In this document: positions 1 through 7,006 of the stretch, piece by piece | Layout of the letters: each line of letters starts with the position of its first letter | Numbering within the stretch: position 1 is the stretch's first letter | Assembly (NCBI GenBank): GCA_021815245.1 | Contig: JAKAHF010000073.1 | Coordinates: 1-7,994 of the forward strand | Length of the DNA stretch: 7,994 bases | Source: Actinomycetes bacterium | GTDB taxonomy: Bacteria; Actinomycetota; Thermoleophilia; RBG-16-64-13 | Direction: 5' to 3' | The notes under the pieces: generated by a model | What the model was told of the DNA's origin: nothing | Seen by the model: only the letters and a program-made list of their open reading frames with translations | Databases searched by the model: none | Program-made: the position numbers and the translations under genes

Positions 1-1467
1 CATGCCGAGGGTCTCGCCGCCCAAGGGGATCGTGTCCTTGAGTTCGGGGAAGCCGCCGTAGCCGACGATGACCTGATCGTACATCCACTTGCCCTTGCCC
101 TTCTGCCACTGGCCGGCGAGCACCGGCACGACCCAGATGTTGGGATGCGGGCGCTGCTTGTCGCCAACAGGCTTGGTGAAGTCGAACGGATACGCCGCGC
201 TGTCGACTTTGCTGACCGCCACCGCTTCCATGATCGACGCGGGGTCTTCGACGTTCTCGGCCCGCTTGAAGACGTCCACAGCCCATTCATAGAGCCTGAT
301 GGCATTGAGAATGCCCTGCCCCTGCTTGCCCGTGGTCGCCTCGTACTCGTCCCAGATCTCACGGCAGGTCTGGCCGGTGAGCGGCGAGGTGAAGGGGAAG
401 TCGGGATGGAAGGCGATTTCGCAGATGAGGTTCTCGGCTGCCGGGCCGAGCGACTCGGGCGCGCTGGGGAACAGGAGCGCGATACCGTTGGACATGAGCG
501 GGGGCTTGTACCCTTGCTGCACGGCCTGCTTGAAGAAGGTGGCGAACTCCGGCGTGACGCCCGAGCCCAATAGGACGTCGCAGCCTTCCTTCTTGAACTG
601 CGCGATCTGGTTGGTGAAGTCCTCCGACGACGGCGGATAGAGATCGGGCATGACGTACGAGTAGCCGAGCTCATCGAGCAGCGGCGGGATGCCGTTCTTC
701 ATGTCGGAGTACTCGATGCCGTTCGCGTTGTTCGGATACAGCAGGGCGGCCTTCTTGTTCGTGCCGGGCTTGTAGGCCTCGAAGGCGCTGACGGCTGCGC
801 GGCCGTTCTCCTGAGTGCCGATGGTGACGGCGTAGGTCCATTTGAACGGAGTCTTGCCGTCGTTGCCGCGGCCGAAGGTGAAAGCGGTCCAGGGAAGGTT
901 GGTGAAGAGACCCGGGCAGCCGAGCGACTCGCACTGATCTGCAGGACCGAGCACCGAGTCGGGCCCGCCCTCGGCGAGGATCATGTTGACTTTGTCGTTC
1001 TGGATGAGGTCGCCCGTCACCTGCGCCGCCCGCTGGGCGTCAGACTGGCTGTCCTGGGTGAGCCACTTCAGTTCGCGCTCTTTGTTGTCTTTGGTGACGA
1101 TCTTGCCACCGGTCACCTGCTCGACCTTCTTGGTGAGGTACTCGGTCGGAGCACCGAATTCGGCCAGCGGACCGGTCAATGGGACGATGAGGCCGACCTT
1201 GAGCGGGGTGCCCTGCTCGGCCCCGGCCGCCACGGTAGTGGTTGAGCCGGCGGTCGCCGCCGTAGTCTCGGTGCCGGCGGTCGTGGCCGTCGTGTCGGGG
1301 GCCATAGTGGTCGGCGTCTCGTCGCCGCCACCGCAGGCCGCGAGGAGACCACCCAAGCCGCCCGTCAGACCAACAGCCGCGCCGGTGACGCCCGCGATCT
1401 TCAGAAATTCCCGCCGGCTGACGGTCCGCTCGGCGAGATCGTTATCATGACGCTCACGTTCTTCCAC
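1..1467 (-). CDS. Tat-exported lipoprotein, branched-chain amino-acid-type ABC substrate-binding protein (C-terminus beyond window)
   Basis: 489 codons are visible and no stop is reached at the left edge. The N-terminus carries a twin-arginine motif SRREFLK (residues 17-23), a Gly/Ala/Leu-rich stretch and a lipobox LAAC with Cys45. The protein is therefore probably exported folded and lipid-anchored on the outer face of the membrane. A Thr/Ala-rich linker (about 46-80) leads to the periplasmic-binding fold, beginning KVGLIVPLTGPLAEFG, the typical opening of LivJ/LivK-like (Peripla_BP_6) proteins. A CESLGC pair could form a disulfide. I chose GTG at 1467 because AAGGAG lies 6 bases upstream; an in-frame ATG at 1497 (10 more residues, GAGGG upstream) is the alternative. 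Family knowledge predicts that it delivers a small organic ligand, such as an amino acid, amide or aromatic acid, to a LivHMGF-type permease. Those partner genes would lie left of the window. The ligand cannot be read from the sequence. Confidence 0.9.
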   Translation of the reverse strand, partial: MEERERHDNDLAERTVSRREFLKIAGVTGAAVGLTGGLGGLLAACGGGDETPTTMAPDTTATTAGTETTAATAGSTTTVAAGAEQGTPLKVGLIVPLTGPLAEFGAPTEYLTKKVEQVTGGKIVTKDNKERELKWLTQDSQSDAQRAAQVTGDLIQNDKVNMILAEGGPDSVLGPADQCESLGCPGLFTNLPWTAFTFGRGNDGKTPFKWTYAVTIGTQENGRAAVSAFEAYKPGTNKKAALLYPNNANGIEYSDMKNGIPPLLDELGYSYVMPDLYPPSSEDFTNQIAQFKKEGCDVLLGSGVTPEFATFFKQAVQQGYKPPLMSNGIALLFPSAPESLGPAAENLICEIAFHPDFPFTSPLTGQTCREIWDEYEATTGKQGQGILNAIRLYEWAVDVFKRAENVEDPASIMEAVAVSKVDSAAYPFDFTKPVGDKQRPHPNIWVVPVLAGQWQKGKGKWMYDQVIVGYGGFPELKDTIPLGGETLGM

Positions 1468-1524
1468 GATCAGCTCCTTGTGTCGTTCCCAAGACATGCG
1501 CGCCGGACCCTCTTCCCCTCCACA

Positions 1525-1548
1525 GTTATTGAGCGTCCGCTCGTTAAC
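1525..1548 (-). promoter_or_regulatory. Imperfect 24-bp palindrome over the predicted start of the binding-protein transcript; candidate operator
   Basis: On the minus strand the arms are GTTAACGAGCG and CGCTCAATAAC around a central GA; 9 of 11 base pairs match. It begins directly after the -10 hexamer and covers the expected transcription start near 1542, the usual place for a repressor site. Size and symmetry would suit a TetR- or LacI-type dimer, but no such regulator gene lies in the window. The two-base centre makes an RNA hairpin of the full length unlikely. Confidence 0.5.
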
Positions 1549-1577
1549 ACAATAGGGGCGTCGCGCGGAATAGTCAA
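1549..1577 (-). promoter_or_regulatory. Sigma-70-type promoter of the substrate-binding-protein gene
   Basis: Read on the minus strand, TTGACT (1577-1572) is followed after exactly 17 bases by TATTGT (1554-1549). The predicted start is near 1542, giving a leader of about 75 bases before the GTG at 1467. The binding protein therefore appears to have its own promoter rather than depending on read-through from the 4Fe-4S gene. The same TATTGT -10 hexamer occurs in the promoter of the ABC ATPase. Confidence 0.65.
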
Positions 1578-1622
1578 CTTCACCTCATCAAGTATGCAGA
1601 AACGCGCATATGCAGCACTTCT

Positions 1623-1637
1623 ATGCGCGACGCGCAT
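1623..1637. repeat. Perfect inverted repeat ATGCGCG-A-CGCGCAT upstream of the binding-protein promoter
   Basis: Two 7-base arms flank a single central base. A further copy of the ACGCGCAT half lies at 1602-1609, 28 bases from the matching half in the palindrome. The elements sit about 60 to 95 bases upstream of the predicted start, where an activator could bind. The remainder of the 1468-1734 gap holds a weak inverted repeat GTTCGTG/CACGAAC (1657-1663 and 1685-1691, 21-base loop) and no clear terminator or small gene. Confidence 0.4.
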
Positions 1638-1734
1638 CACTACGAGCTGACCAGGAGTTCGTGCGCAGCCACAATGCTTGAAGTCACGAACGCGCACAAC
1701 GGCGTACGGATCGTGGCGCGGCAGCGAGGGGCCG

Positions 1735-3423
1735 TCAGTCGTGCTCGTCGATGTATGTGCGCGCCGCGTCGACCTCGAAGCCGAATTTTGAGGCCAGGTC
1801 TCTCAGTGTCGCGCTTGCCTCCTCGGACGCGGATATGCCGAATTCGGCGAGAAACGCCGGATAGTCCGCAACCATGTCCTTGATCGCGGCCAACGTGGTC
1901 GAACCCTTGATGGCCTGACCCGTGCCATCGCCCGACGCTTCACCCGTGCCCGATTCACCGCCCGATGAACTCGAACTGGTCGATACCGCTGGTTCGGGAG
2001 TTGTCGACGCTGCAGCCGAAGACTCGCCATCCGGTTCGCCGGCCGGCCACACACCGGTGACGAGGTAGGTGAGCGACCCGAACGGGCCCTGCTCGGCCAG
2101 GTTTCGCACGGTGCTCGAGCCTGTGACTCCGCCGAGCTGCAGCACCTCGCTCAGCCGGTCGGCGTCGGCTCCGATCTCGGTGGCGAACCGGTCGAGGGAT
2201 TGGTCGAGAGCGGCGATGACCGCGCGAAAGGTCGAGGGGGAGACGATCTCGGCCTCAGCGAGACCCATCTCGCCGGCGATGTCTTTGATCTGTGTGGCCG
2301 TGCCGACCGAGGCGTCGATGCCGAAACCGTTATAGAGACCATGCTCCGAGATCGGGAAGTTCTCCACCAGGTCGGACAGAGGGGATGAGCCTTTGATGTC
2401 GGCCGCCGAGTTGTAGACATAGGTGGTCTTGATGGCGAAATCACCGCTTGCGTTCGTGACGACCACCGGAACCGCGAAGGCCAAGAGGGCGATGACCATG
2501 AAGGCGGTGACGGGCAGGGCCTTCCGCGCGAAGGGCGCGGGCGAGAAGAGAGCCCTCACCTTGAGCGGCGCTTCACCCGAGCTGCGCACCGGGCACGCGG
2601 CTACGCATTCGAGGCAGCGTGTGCACTCACTCCCCCGCACGGCGCTGCTTGCCGACACCTTGATGCCTACGGGGCAGGCCTTGTCGCACCGCCCGCAGTC
2701 GGTGCAGGTGTTCGCGTCGCGCTTGATCTGGAAGAGAGAGAACGAGTTGAAGAAGCCGTTGACCGCCCCCAGCGGGCAGGCGTAGCGGCAGAACGGCCGC
2801 TCGGCGAAGAGCCCCGCGACCACGGTGAGCCCGACCACGAGGTAGCCCGTCCACGCGATCTCGTCGCTCCAGATTGTGAACAGATTGACGTAGGGATCGT
2901 AGTCGCCGAAGGCCAGATGAGCGCTCCGAGCCGTCTGAACGAGAATCCACGCGAGAATGGCGTACTTCGCGTAGCGGAGCACGCGGTCGATCACGTGAGG
3001 CACCTTGCCGTAGGCGCGAGGCCAGAGACGGCGTCCGATCTTGCCGAGCAGTTCTTGCACCGTACCCAGAGGGCAGATCCATCCACAGAAGCTCTTGCCG
3101 GTCAGGACGAGACCGAGAACGAGGGCAAGCAGCATGACGAAGACCGCGGAGTGAAGTTTGGCCACGTAGCCGCCGGTGGAGAAATAGGTGTAGAGGTTGG
3201 CCACACCACCGAAGGGGCATATGGTGTGGAGATTGGCCGCCCACGACCAGCTCACGCTCTGGCCGATCGCGATCAGCAGCACGTACACTGCTATCGACAC
3301 CTGCACCGGTAGCCGTATCCATTTGTAGCTCCGTTGCGATCCATGCCGATCGCGCGGTCGATTGCGTGGAGGTGCGGGTTGGGGCGGCAGGCCGGGCTGT
3401 GCTTCTTTCGCGTCGTGCTTCAT
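1735..3423 (-). CDS. Polytopic 4Fe-4S membrane protein (NapH/NosR/CcoG-like) with duplicated C-terminal IKGS domain
   Basis: 562 residues from the ATG at 3423, chosen because GGAG sits 5 bases upstream; an ATG at 3486 in the same frame lacks such a site. A basic N-terminus precedes about five membrane segments. CPFGG (Cys69) follows the first segment. CGWICPLG (Cys113, Cys117) and CRYACPLG (Cys212, Cys216) lie at the inner ends of later segments, as in the NapH/NosR/CcoG families. Two classical ferredoxin motifs follow, CTDCGRCDKACP (240-250) and CTRCLECVAACP (267-277), presumably cytoplasmic. After the last segment (about 304-323) comes a long tail, predicted outside, with two related units starting IKGS at 343 and 505, separated by a helical stretch and a Ser/Gly-rich linker. 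By family it transfers electrons across or at the membrane; donor and acceptor are unknown. The FTR1-DtxR operon lies upstream on the same strand, beyond the GH3 gene, so a redox role with iron is possible. Confidence 0.88.
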   Translation of the reverse strand: MKHDAKEAQPGLPPQPAPPRNRPRDRHGSQRSYKWIRLPVQVSIAVYVLLIAIGQSVSWSWAANLHTICPFGGVANLYTYFSTGGYVAKLHSAVFVMLLALVLGLVLTGKSFCGWICPLGTVQELLGKIGRRLWPRAYGKVPHVIDRVLRYAKYAILAWILVQTARSAHLAFGDYDPYVNLFTIWSDEIAWTGYLVVGLTVVAGLFAERPFCRYACPLGAVNGFFNSFSLFQIKRDANTCTDCGRCDKACPVGIKVSASSAVRGSECTRCLECVAACPVRSSGEAPLKVRALFSPAPFARKALPVTAFMVIALLAFAVPVVVTNASGDFAIKTTYVYNSAADIKGSSPLSDLVENFPISEHGLYNGFGIDASVGTATQIKDIAGEMGLAEAEIVSPSTFRAVIAALDQSLDRFATEIGADADRLSEVLQLGGVTGSSTVRNLAEQGPFGSLTYLVTGVWPAGEPDGESSAAASTTPEPAVSTSSSSSGGESGTGEASGDGTGQAIKGSTTLAAIKDMVADYPAFLAEFGISASEEASATLRDLASKFGFEVDAARTYIDEHD

Positions 3424-3550
3424 CGTCACTCCAGACTCGGTGGCTTCGTCAGGCGAGAGTCTGCAAGACGGCGGTGAGACGAGCATGAGAGATGCGTGAG
3501 AATGTCCTTAGGTGATTTGGCGACCAGACTCACGGCGCAGGGAGTGGCGT

Positions 3551-5431
3551 ATGAATCCGCACATCGATCGCGAGTCGGGCGATACGAACGGCCTGGCCGC
3601 CCGTCACTCTGGGTTGAAGCGGGTCGTAAACGGCTTCTCGTTTCGCGACCTCAACAAGAACGAACTGCTCGATGTCTACGAAGATCACCGGCAGCCGATC
3701 GAGGCCCGGGTCGACGACCTTCTCGCCCAGATGGCCCTCGAGGAGAAAGCGGGGTTACTGTTCATCAACGGCGCCGCCGTCAATGACAACGGGTCACTCG
3801 AGCGGCAGGACGGGCTCACGGCCGGCATCGGGGCGGGGCTCATAGCCGCCGAGCAGCTGACCGAAAAGCAGATGACCCACTTCAACCTATGGCAGATCCC
3901 CAGCGGGCAGGTGGTCGCCACCTGGCACAACGCGCTTCAGCGCCTCGCCGAACAGACCCGGCTGGGCATCCCGGTGACGATCGCGTCCGATCCGCGCAAC
4001 CACTTCTCCAACGCCATCTTCGCCATGAGTGCGACCGATTTCTCACAGTGGTGCGAGACACTCGGGTTCGGCGCGATCGGTGACAACGAACTTGTGCGCC
4101 GCTTCGCCGACATCGCCCGGCGGGAGTACCTGGCGCTCGGCATCCGCATGGCGCTCCATCCGCAGGTCGACCTCGCGACCGAACCGCGTTGGGCCCGCAT
4201 CAGCGGCACCTTCGGCGAAGACGCGCAGCTGACGGCCCGGCTCGCCAAGGCGTACATCGGCGGCTTTCAGGGAGACGCGCTCGGGCCGGGTAGCGTGGCC
4301 TGCATGACCAAGCACTTCCCCGGGGGAGGTCCCCAATGCGAGGGGTTCGACCCCCATTTCGAGTTCCACAAGGGCCAGATCTACCCGGGTGGCAATTTCG
4401 CCTACCATCTCGTGCCTTTCGAGGCTGCCCTTGAAGCCGGCACGGCCGCAGTCATGCCCTACTACGGCGTCCCGGTCGACCAGACCGGCGAGAACGTGGC
4501 CATGGCCTTCAACAAGGGCATCGTGACCGGCCTATTGCGCGAGAAGTACCGGTTCGACGGGGTGGTCTGCACCGATTGGGGAGTGATCACCGACACGCGT
4601 ATGGGCGGAACGGTATGGCCGGCTCGCGCCTGGGGCGTGGAGCACCTCACCCCCGCCGACAGGGTGCTGAGGGCGCTGGACGCCGGGGTCGATCAGTTTG
4701 GAGGCGAGAGCTGTCCGGAGTTGGTGGTCGAGCTGGTGCGATCGGGCAGACTGTCCGAGGAGCGGCTCGATGTGTCGGTGCGACGGCTCCTGCGGCTGAA
4801 GTTCCGCTTGGGCCTGTTCGACAACCCATTCGTCGACGAGAACCGGGTTACGGAGGTGCTCGGCGACCCCGAGGCGCGCGCTGAAGGGCTGACCTCGCAG
4901 CGACGGGCGATGACGCTTCTCAAGAACGACGGCGCGACGCTGCCGCTCCGTGCGCGCACGAAGGTCTTCGTCAAGAATATCGACGGCTCGGCCGCTGCGC
5001 ACTACGCGGAGGTCGTCGACACGCCCCAGGCGGCCGACGTCGCCATCGTGAGGCTCGAAGCACCCTGGTACCCGGTCGAGTCGGACAATCCTCTCGCCCG
5101 TGGGTTCCACCATGGCGATCTCGATTTCAAGGGCGAGGCGAAGACCGAGATCCTCGCTCTGCTGGCGGCGGTGCCGACGGTGGTCGTGCTGTACCTCGAT
5201 CGCCCCGCGGTGATCCCCGAGATCGCCGGCGCGGCAAAGGCCCTGTTGGTAGAGTACGGGGCGTCCGACCAGGCGGTGCTCGATGCCGTCTTCGGGCGAG
5301 CCGCACCTGAGGGCAGACTCCCCTTCGAGCTGCCGCGATCGATGGAGGCGGTGCGTAGTCAAAAGCCTGACGTGCCGTACGATTCGGGTGATCCGCTCTA
5401 CCCATTTGGATTCGGACTGTCGTTGGACTGA
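3551..5431 (+). CDS. Glycoside hydrolase family 3 protein (beta-glucosidase-like), cytoplasmic
   Basis: 626 residues from the ATG at 3551, which has GGAG 6 bases upstream; an in-frame ATG at 3512 lacks a good site. There is no signal peptide or membrane segment, so it probably acts on imported sugars or glycosides in the cytoplasm. The N-terminal barrel shows family 3 landmarks: ASDPRNHF (about 145-152), RWARISGTFGED (213-224), KHFPGGG (254-260) and FDGVVCTDWG, in which Asp342 is the expected nucleophile. The C-terminal alpha/beta domain starts around QRRAMTLLKNDG and ends YPFGFGLS; no fibronectin-type tail follows. An EF-hand-like acidic loop, DLNKNELLDVYED (33-45), precedes the barrel. The general acid/base residue cannot be assigned by eye, so glucosidase, xylosidase or another beta-glycosidase all remain possible. 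It diverges from the 4Fe-4S gene across about 127 bases, and converges with the regulator gene 11 bases away. No functional tie to either is visible. Confidence 0.92.
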   Translation: MNPHIDRESGDTNGLAARHSGLKRVVNGFSFRDLNKNELLDVYEDHRQPIEARVDDLLAQMALEEKAGLLFINGAAVNDNGSLERQDGLTAGIGAGLIAAEQLTEKQMTHFNLWQIPSGQVVATWHNALQRLAEQTRLGIPVTIASDPRNHFSNAIFAMSATDFSQWCETLGFGAIGDNELVRRFADIARREYLALGIRMALHPQVDLATEPRWARISGTFGEDAQLTARLAKAYIGGFQGDALGPGSVACMTKHFPGGGPQCEGFDPHFEFHKGQIYPGGNFAYHLVPFEAALEAGTAAVMPYYGVPVDQTGENVAMAFNKGIVTGLLREKYRFDGVVCTDWGVITDTRMGGTVWPARAWGVEHLTPADRVLRALDAGVDQFGGESCPELVVELVRSGRLSEERLDVSVRRLLRLKFRLGLFDNPFVDENRVTEVLGDPEARAEGLTSQRRAMTLLKNDGATLPLRARTKVFVKNIDGSAAAHYAEVVDTPQAADVAIVRLEAPWYPVESDNPLARGFHHGDLDFKGEAKTEILALLAAVPTVVVLYLDRPAVIPEIAGAAKALLVEYGASDQAVLDAVFGRAAPEGRLPFELPRSMEAVRSQKPDVPYDSGDPLYPFGFGLSLD

Positions 5432-5442
5432 CCGGCGCGTCG

Positions 5443-6096
5443 CTACGCTACGAACACCTTCTCGGCGACTTCCCTGCCCACATGGTGGGTGTCGCCCTCG
5501 ACTACGATGGTCAGAGTGCCGCCGAAGGGCGCCGCACTCTCGATTCTGACGAGGCTCCCCGGTGTAAGTCCGCAGGAGGCCAGGTAGCGCAGAAACTCGA
5601 CCCCTTCCTCCGACACGTGCGAAACGCGACCCGTCTTCCCCGGCGTCATGTCGGCGAGAGAGCGGGTGGCTTCGACGGCGACTTCGTGGTCCTCGTAGGG
5701 GATCGCTCGCCCGTGGGGACAGGTCGAGGGGTACCCGAGCCGCCGGGCGAGGCTCGCTTCGGCCGCGTCACTCAAGACATGCTCCAGCCGGCACGCCTCC
5801 TGGTGAACATCATCCCAGGGCAGCTCGAGGAAGTCGGTGAGCAGGCGCTCGCTCAACCGGTGGCGTCGCACGAGCCTGACGGCTTCGCTCCTCCCCTGGT
5901 CGGTGAGCACGATGCGTCCGCTGGGAGTCTGCCTCTCCAGCAATCCCGCTTCGACTAGGCGAACCGTCATCTGCGACACCGAGGCCGGTTTCACCCCGAG
6001 CTCTCGCGCCATGCGCGTGACGGTGGCGCCTTTGGACGTCTGCTCGAGTTTGAAGACCGTCTCGAGGTACTCTTCGCGGCTCTCAGTGTTGGTCAT
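5443..6096 (-). CDS. DtxR/IdeR-family metal-dependent transcriptional repressor
   Basis: 217 residues in the full three-part layout: an N-terminal winged helix-turn-helix (about 1-65, recognition segment near KPASVSQMTVRL), the metal-binding dimerization domain (about 66-140) and an SH3/FeoA-like C-terminal domain (about 145-217). Residues matching the known DtxR/IdeR metal ligands fall at identical numbers: His79, Glu83 and His98 (ancillary site) and Cys102, Glu105 and His106 (primary site). The position equivalent to DtxR Met10 is Glu9, closer to the acidic residue of MntR. Cys102 favours iron, but manganese cannot be excluded. Its ATG overlaps the end of the iron permease gene by 14 bases, so the two are co-transcribed and probably translationally coupled. 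A weak GAGG lies 6 bases before the start. With metal bound it should repress, most likely at the TAGG-N4-CCTA palindrome at 6958-6969. That makes the operon autoregulated. Confidence 0.93.
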   Translation of the reverse strand: MTNTESREEYLETVFKLEQTSKGATVTRMARELGVKPASVSQMTVRLVEAGLLERQTPSGRIVLTDQGRSEAVRLVRRHRLSERLLTDFLELPWDDVHQEACRLEHVLSDAAEASLARRLGYPSTCPHGRAIPYEDHEVAVEATRSLADMTPGKTGRVSHVSEEGVEFLRYLASCGLTPGSLVRIESAAPFGGTLTIVVEGDTHHVGREVAEKVFVA

Positions 6097-6916
6097 GGGC
6101 AGCCTCGACTATAGAAGGGCCCTCTCCACCGCGCCTGTGCATACGCGCACGCAGGCGTCGACGTGACGGACCAGACACGTCCCAGAGCAGAAGAACCACC
6201 GGGACGGCGATGACGACGCTCACAAGGATGTCACCGGCCAAGCCCTCGGTCAACTCTCCGGCTTCCTCAAAGAACACGTTGCCGAACGGCAGCACGGCCA
6301 TCTCGCCAAACTCGTGGAGGCTGCCGAGCAGAAGCTTCACTCCGAGGAGCAGAAGCGCCCAACCCGTGTAGCGCAAGAACCGCCCGACATTCACCCGCAC
6401 GCTGCCGCGCGCGAAGAACACCGCGAACAGCACGGCCAGCCCCAGGCCGACGACCGCCCCGACGAGACCGGCGATGCTCGCCTCGCTCCCGAGTGTCGCC
6501 GCCTGAAGGAAGAGCACGAGTTCAACCCCCTCGCGGAGGACCATGAAGAACACGAAACCGAAAAGGCCCCAGCCCAGGGCCCGACCGGTCCGCGCAGCCA
6601 CCAGCGAATCTAGTCGATCCTCCATGCCCGCCCTGAATCCCCTGACAGTGCGCATCATCCAGATCACCATGGTGATCACGAAGACACCCGCGATGGCAAG
6701 TATGATCCCTTCGAAGATAGGGTTCTCGGCATCGAAACCCACGGTTTCGAAGACCACGGCCAACGCCACCGAGATGGCAGCCGCCGCGGCTGTGGCCCCG
6801 TACACGTAACCTTTCAGGCTCGAGCGGCCCGTTCTTGCCAGATAGAGAAGGACTATCCCGATTACGAGAGCTGCTTCGATGCCCTCGCGCAGTGCGATTC
6901 CCAGAGATGCGATCAC
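6083..6916 (-). CDS. FTR1-family high-affinity iron permease
   Basis: 277 residues with about seven hydrophobic segments (near 3-26, 36-56, 68-88, 115-138, 147-169, 179-199 and 228-246) and a basic C-terminal tail, expected in the cytoplasm. The two REGxE motifs that define FTR1/EfeU permeases are REGIE (10-14) and REGVE (128-132); their glutamates bind iron in the studied homologues. HEFGE (201-205) is a further candidate ligand cluster. The start is GTG at 6916, supported by AAGGTGG 7 bases upstream. It has no fused EfeO/imelysin or cytochrome domain and no P19, EfeO or EfeB gene beside it in the window, so any partner is elsewhere. It is first in an operon with the DtxR-type repressor, whose start lies inside this gene. 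Its promoter and a probable metal-repressor operator are directly upstream. The family imports iron across the cytoplasmic membrane. Confidence 0.94.
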   Translation of the reverse strand: MIASLGIALREGIEAALVIGIVLLYLARTGRSSLKGYVYGATAAAAAISVALAVVFETVGFDAENPIFEGIILAIAGVFVITMVIWMMRTVRGFRAGMEDRLDSLVAARTGRALGWGLFGFVFFMVLREGVELVLFLQAATLGSEASIAGLVGAVVGLGLAVLFAVFFARGSVRVNVGRFLRYTGWALLLLGVKLLLGSLHEFGEMAVLPFGNVFFEEAGELTEGLAGDILVSVVIAVPVVLLLWDVSGPSRRRLRARMHRRGGEGPSIVEAAHDQH

Positions 6917-6957
6917 GGTCCCGCCACCTTTCTTGCGGTATTACTAACAGCAGCTTG

Positions 6958-6969
6958 TAGGCATGCCTA
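6958..6969. promoter_or_regulatory. Perfect palindrome TAGGCATGCCTA, candidate DtxR-family operator
   Basis: The 12-base palindrome lies 8 bases downstream of the -10 of the FTR1 promoter, over the first transcribed bases. The half-sites TAGG and CCTA are separated by 4 bases, as in the known DtxR/IdeR consensus, where TAGG-TTAG-CCTA is the central part. As the operon encodes a DtxR-type repressor with intact metal ligands, metal-dependent autorepression is the simplest reading. The outer bases do not extend the symmetry to the full 19-base box. Confidence 0.62.
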
Positions 6970-6977
6970 TGTTCAGC

Positions 6978-7006
6978 ATTTTATTGGTCCTACAGCACAG
7001 CGTCAA
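6978..7006 (-). promoter_or_regulatory. Sigma-70-type promoter of the FTR1-DtxR operon
   Basis: On the minus strand TTGACG (7006-7001) is followed after 17 bases by TAAAAT (6983-6978), matching 5 of 6 consensus bases in each hexamer. The predicted start is near 6971, giving a leader of about 55 bases before the GTG at 6916. From here to the opposite promoter at 7184 I see about 175 bases with no gene or recognisable site. Confidence 0.7.

Noticed and set aside
145..573. Plus-strand open frame opposite the substrate-binding protein
   Set aside because: The minus strand here translates to an unbroken binding-protein fold; the plus frame has no family resemblance and is explained by GC-rich antisense coding.
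1657..1691. Inverted repeat GTTCGTG/CACGAAC as a terminator for the 4Fe-4S gene
   Set aside because: The loop is 21 bases and no run of T follows in the minus direction; overlapping GTGCGC/GCGCAC arms compete. Not enough for an intrinsic terminator.
2627..3322. 231-codon open frame on the minus strand overlapping the 4Fe-4S gene in another frame
   Set aside because: The overlapping frame encodes clear cysteine motifs and membrane segments; this one is Arg-rich and without family features.
3506..3512. CCTTAGG between the 4Fe-4S and GH3 genes as a second metal-repressor box
   Set aside because: It is only 7 bases and lacks the TAGG-N4-CCTA spacing seen at the FTR1 promoter; no promoter hexamers fit around it.
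4532..5362. Long open frame on the minus strand inside the GH3 gene
   Set aside because: It is antisense to a well-supported GH3 gene, shows no recognisable domain, is rich in Arg/His/Gly as expected of a GC-biased mirror frame, and lacks a convincing ribosome binding site.
5432..5442. Bidirectional terminator between the convergent GH3 and DtxR genes
   Set aside because: The gap is only 11 bases and I see no stable stem with a flanking T or A run.
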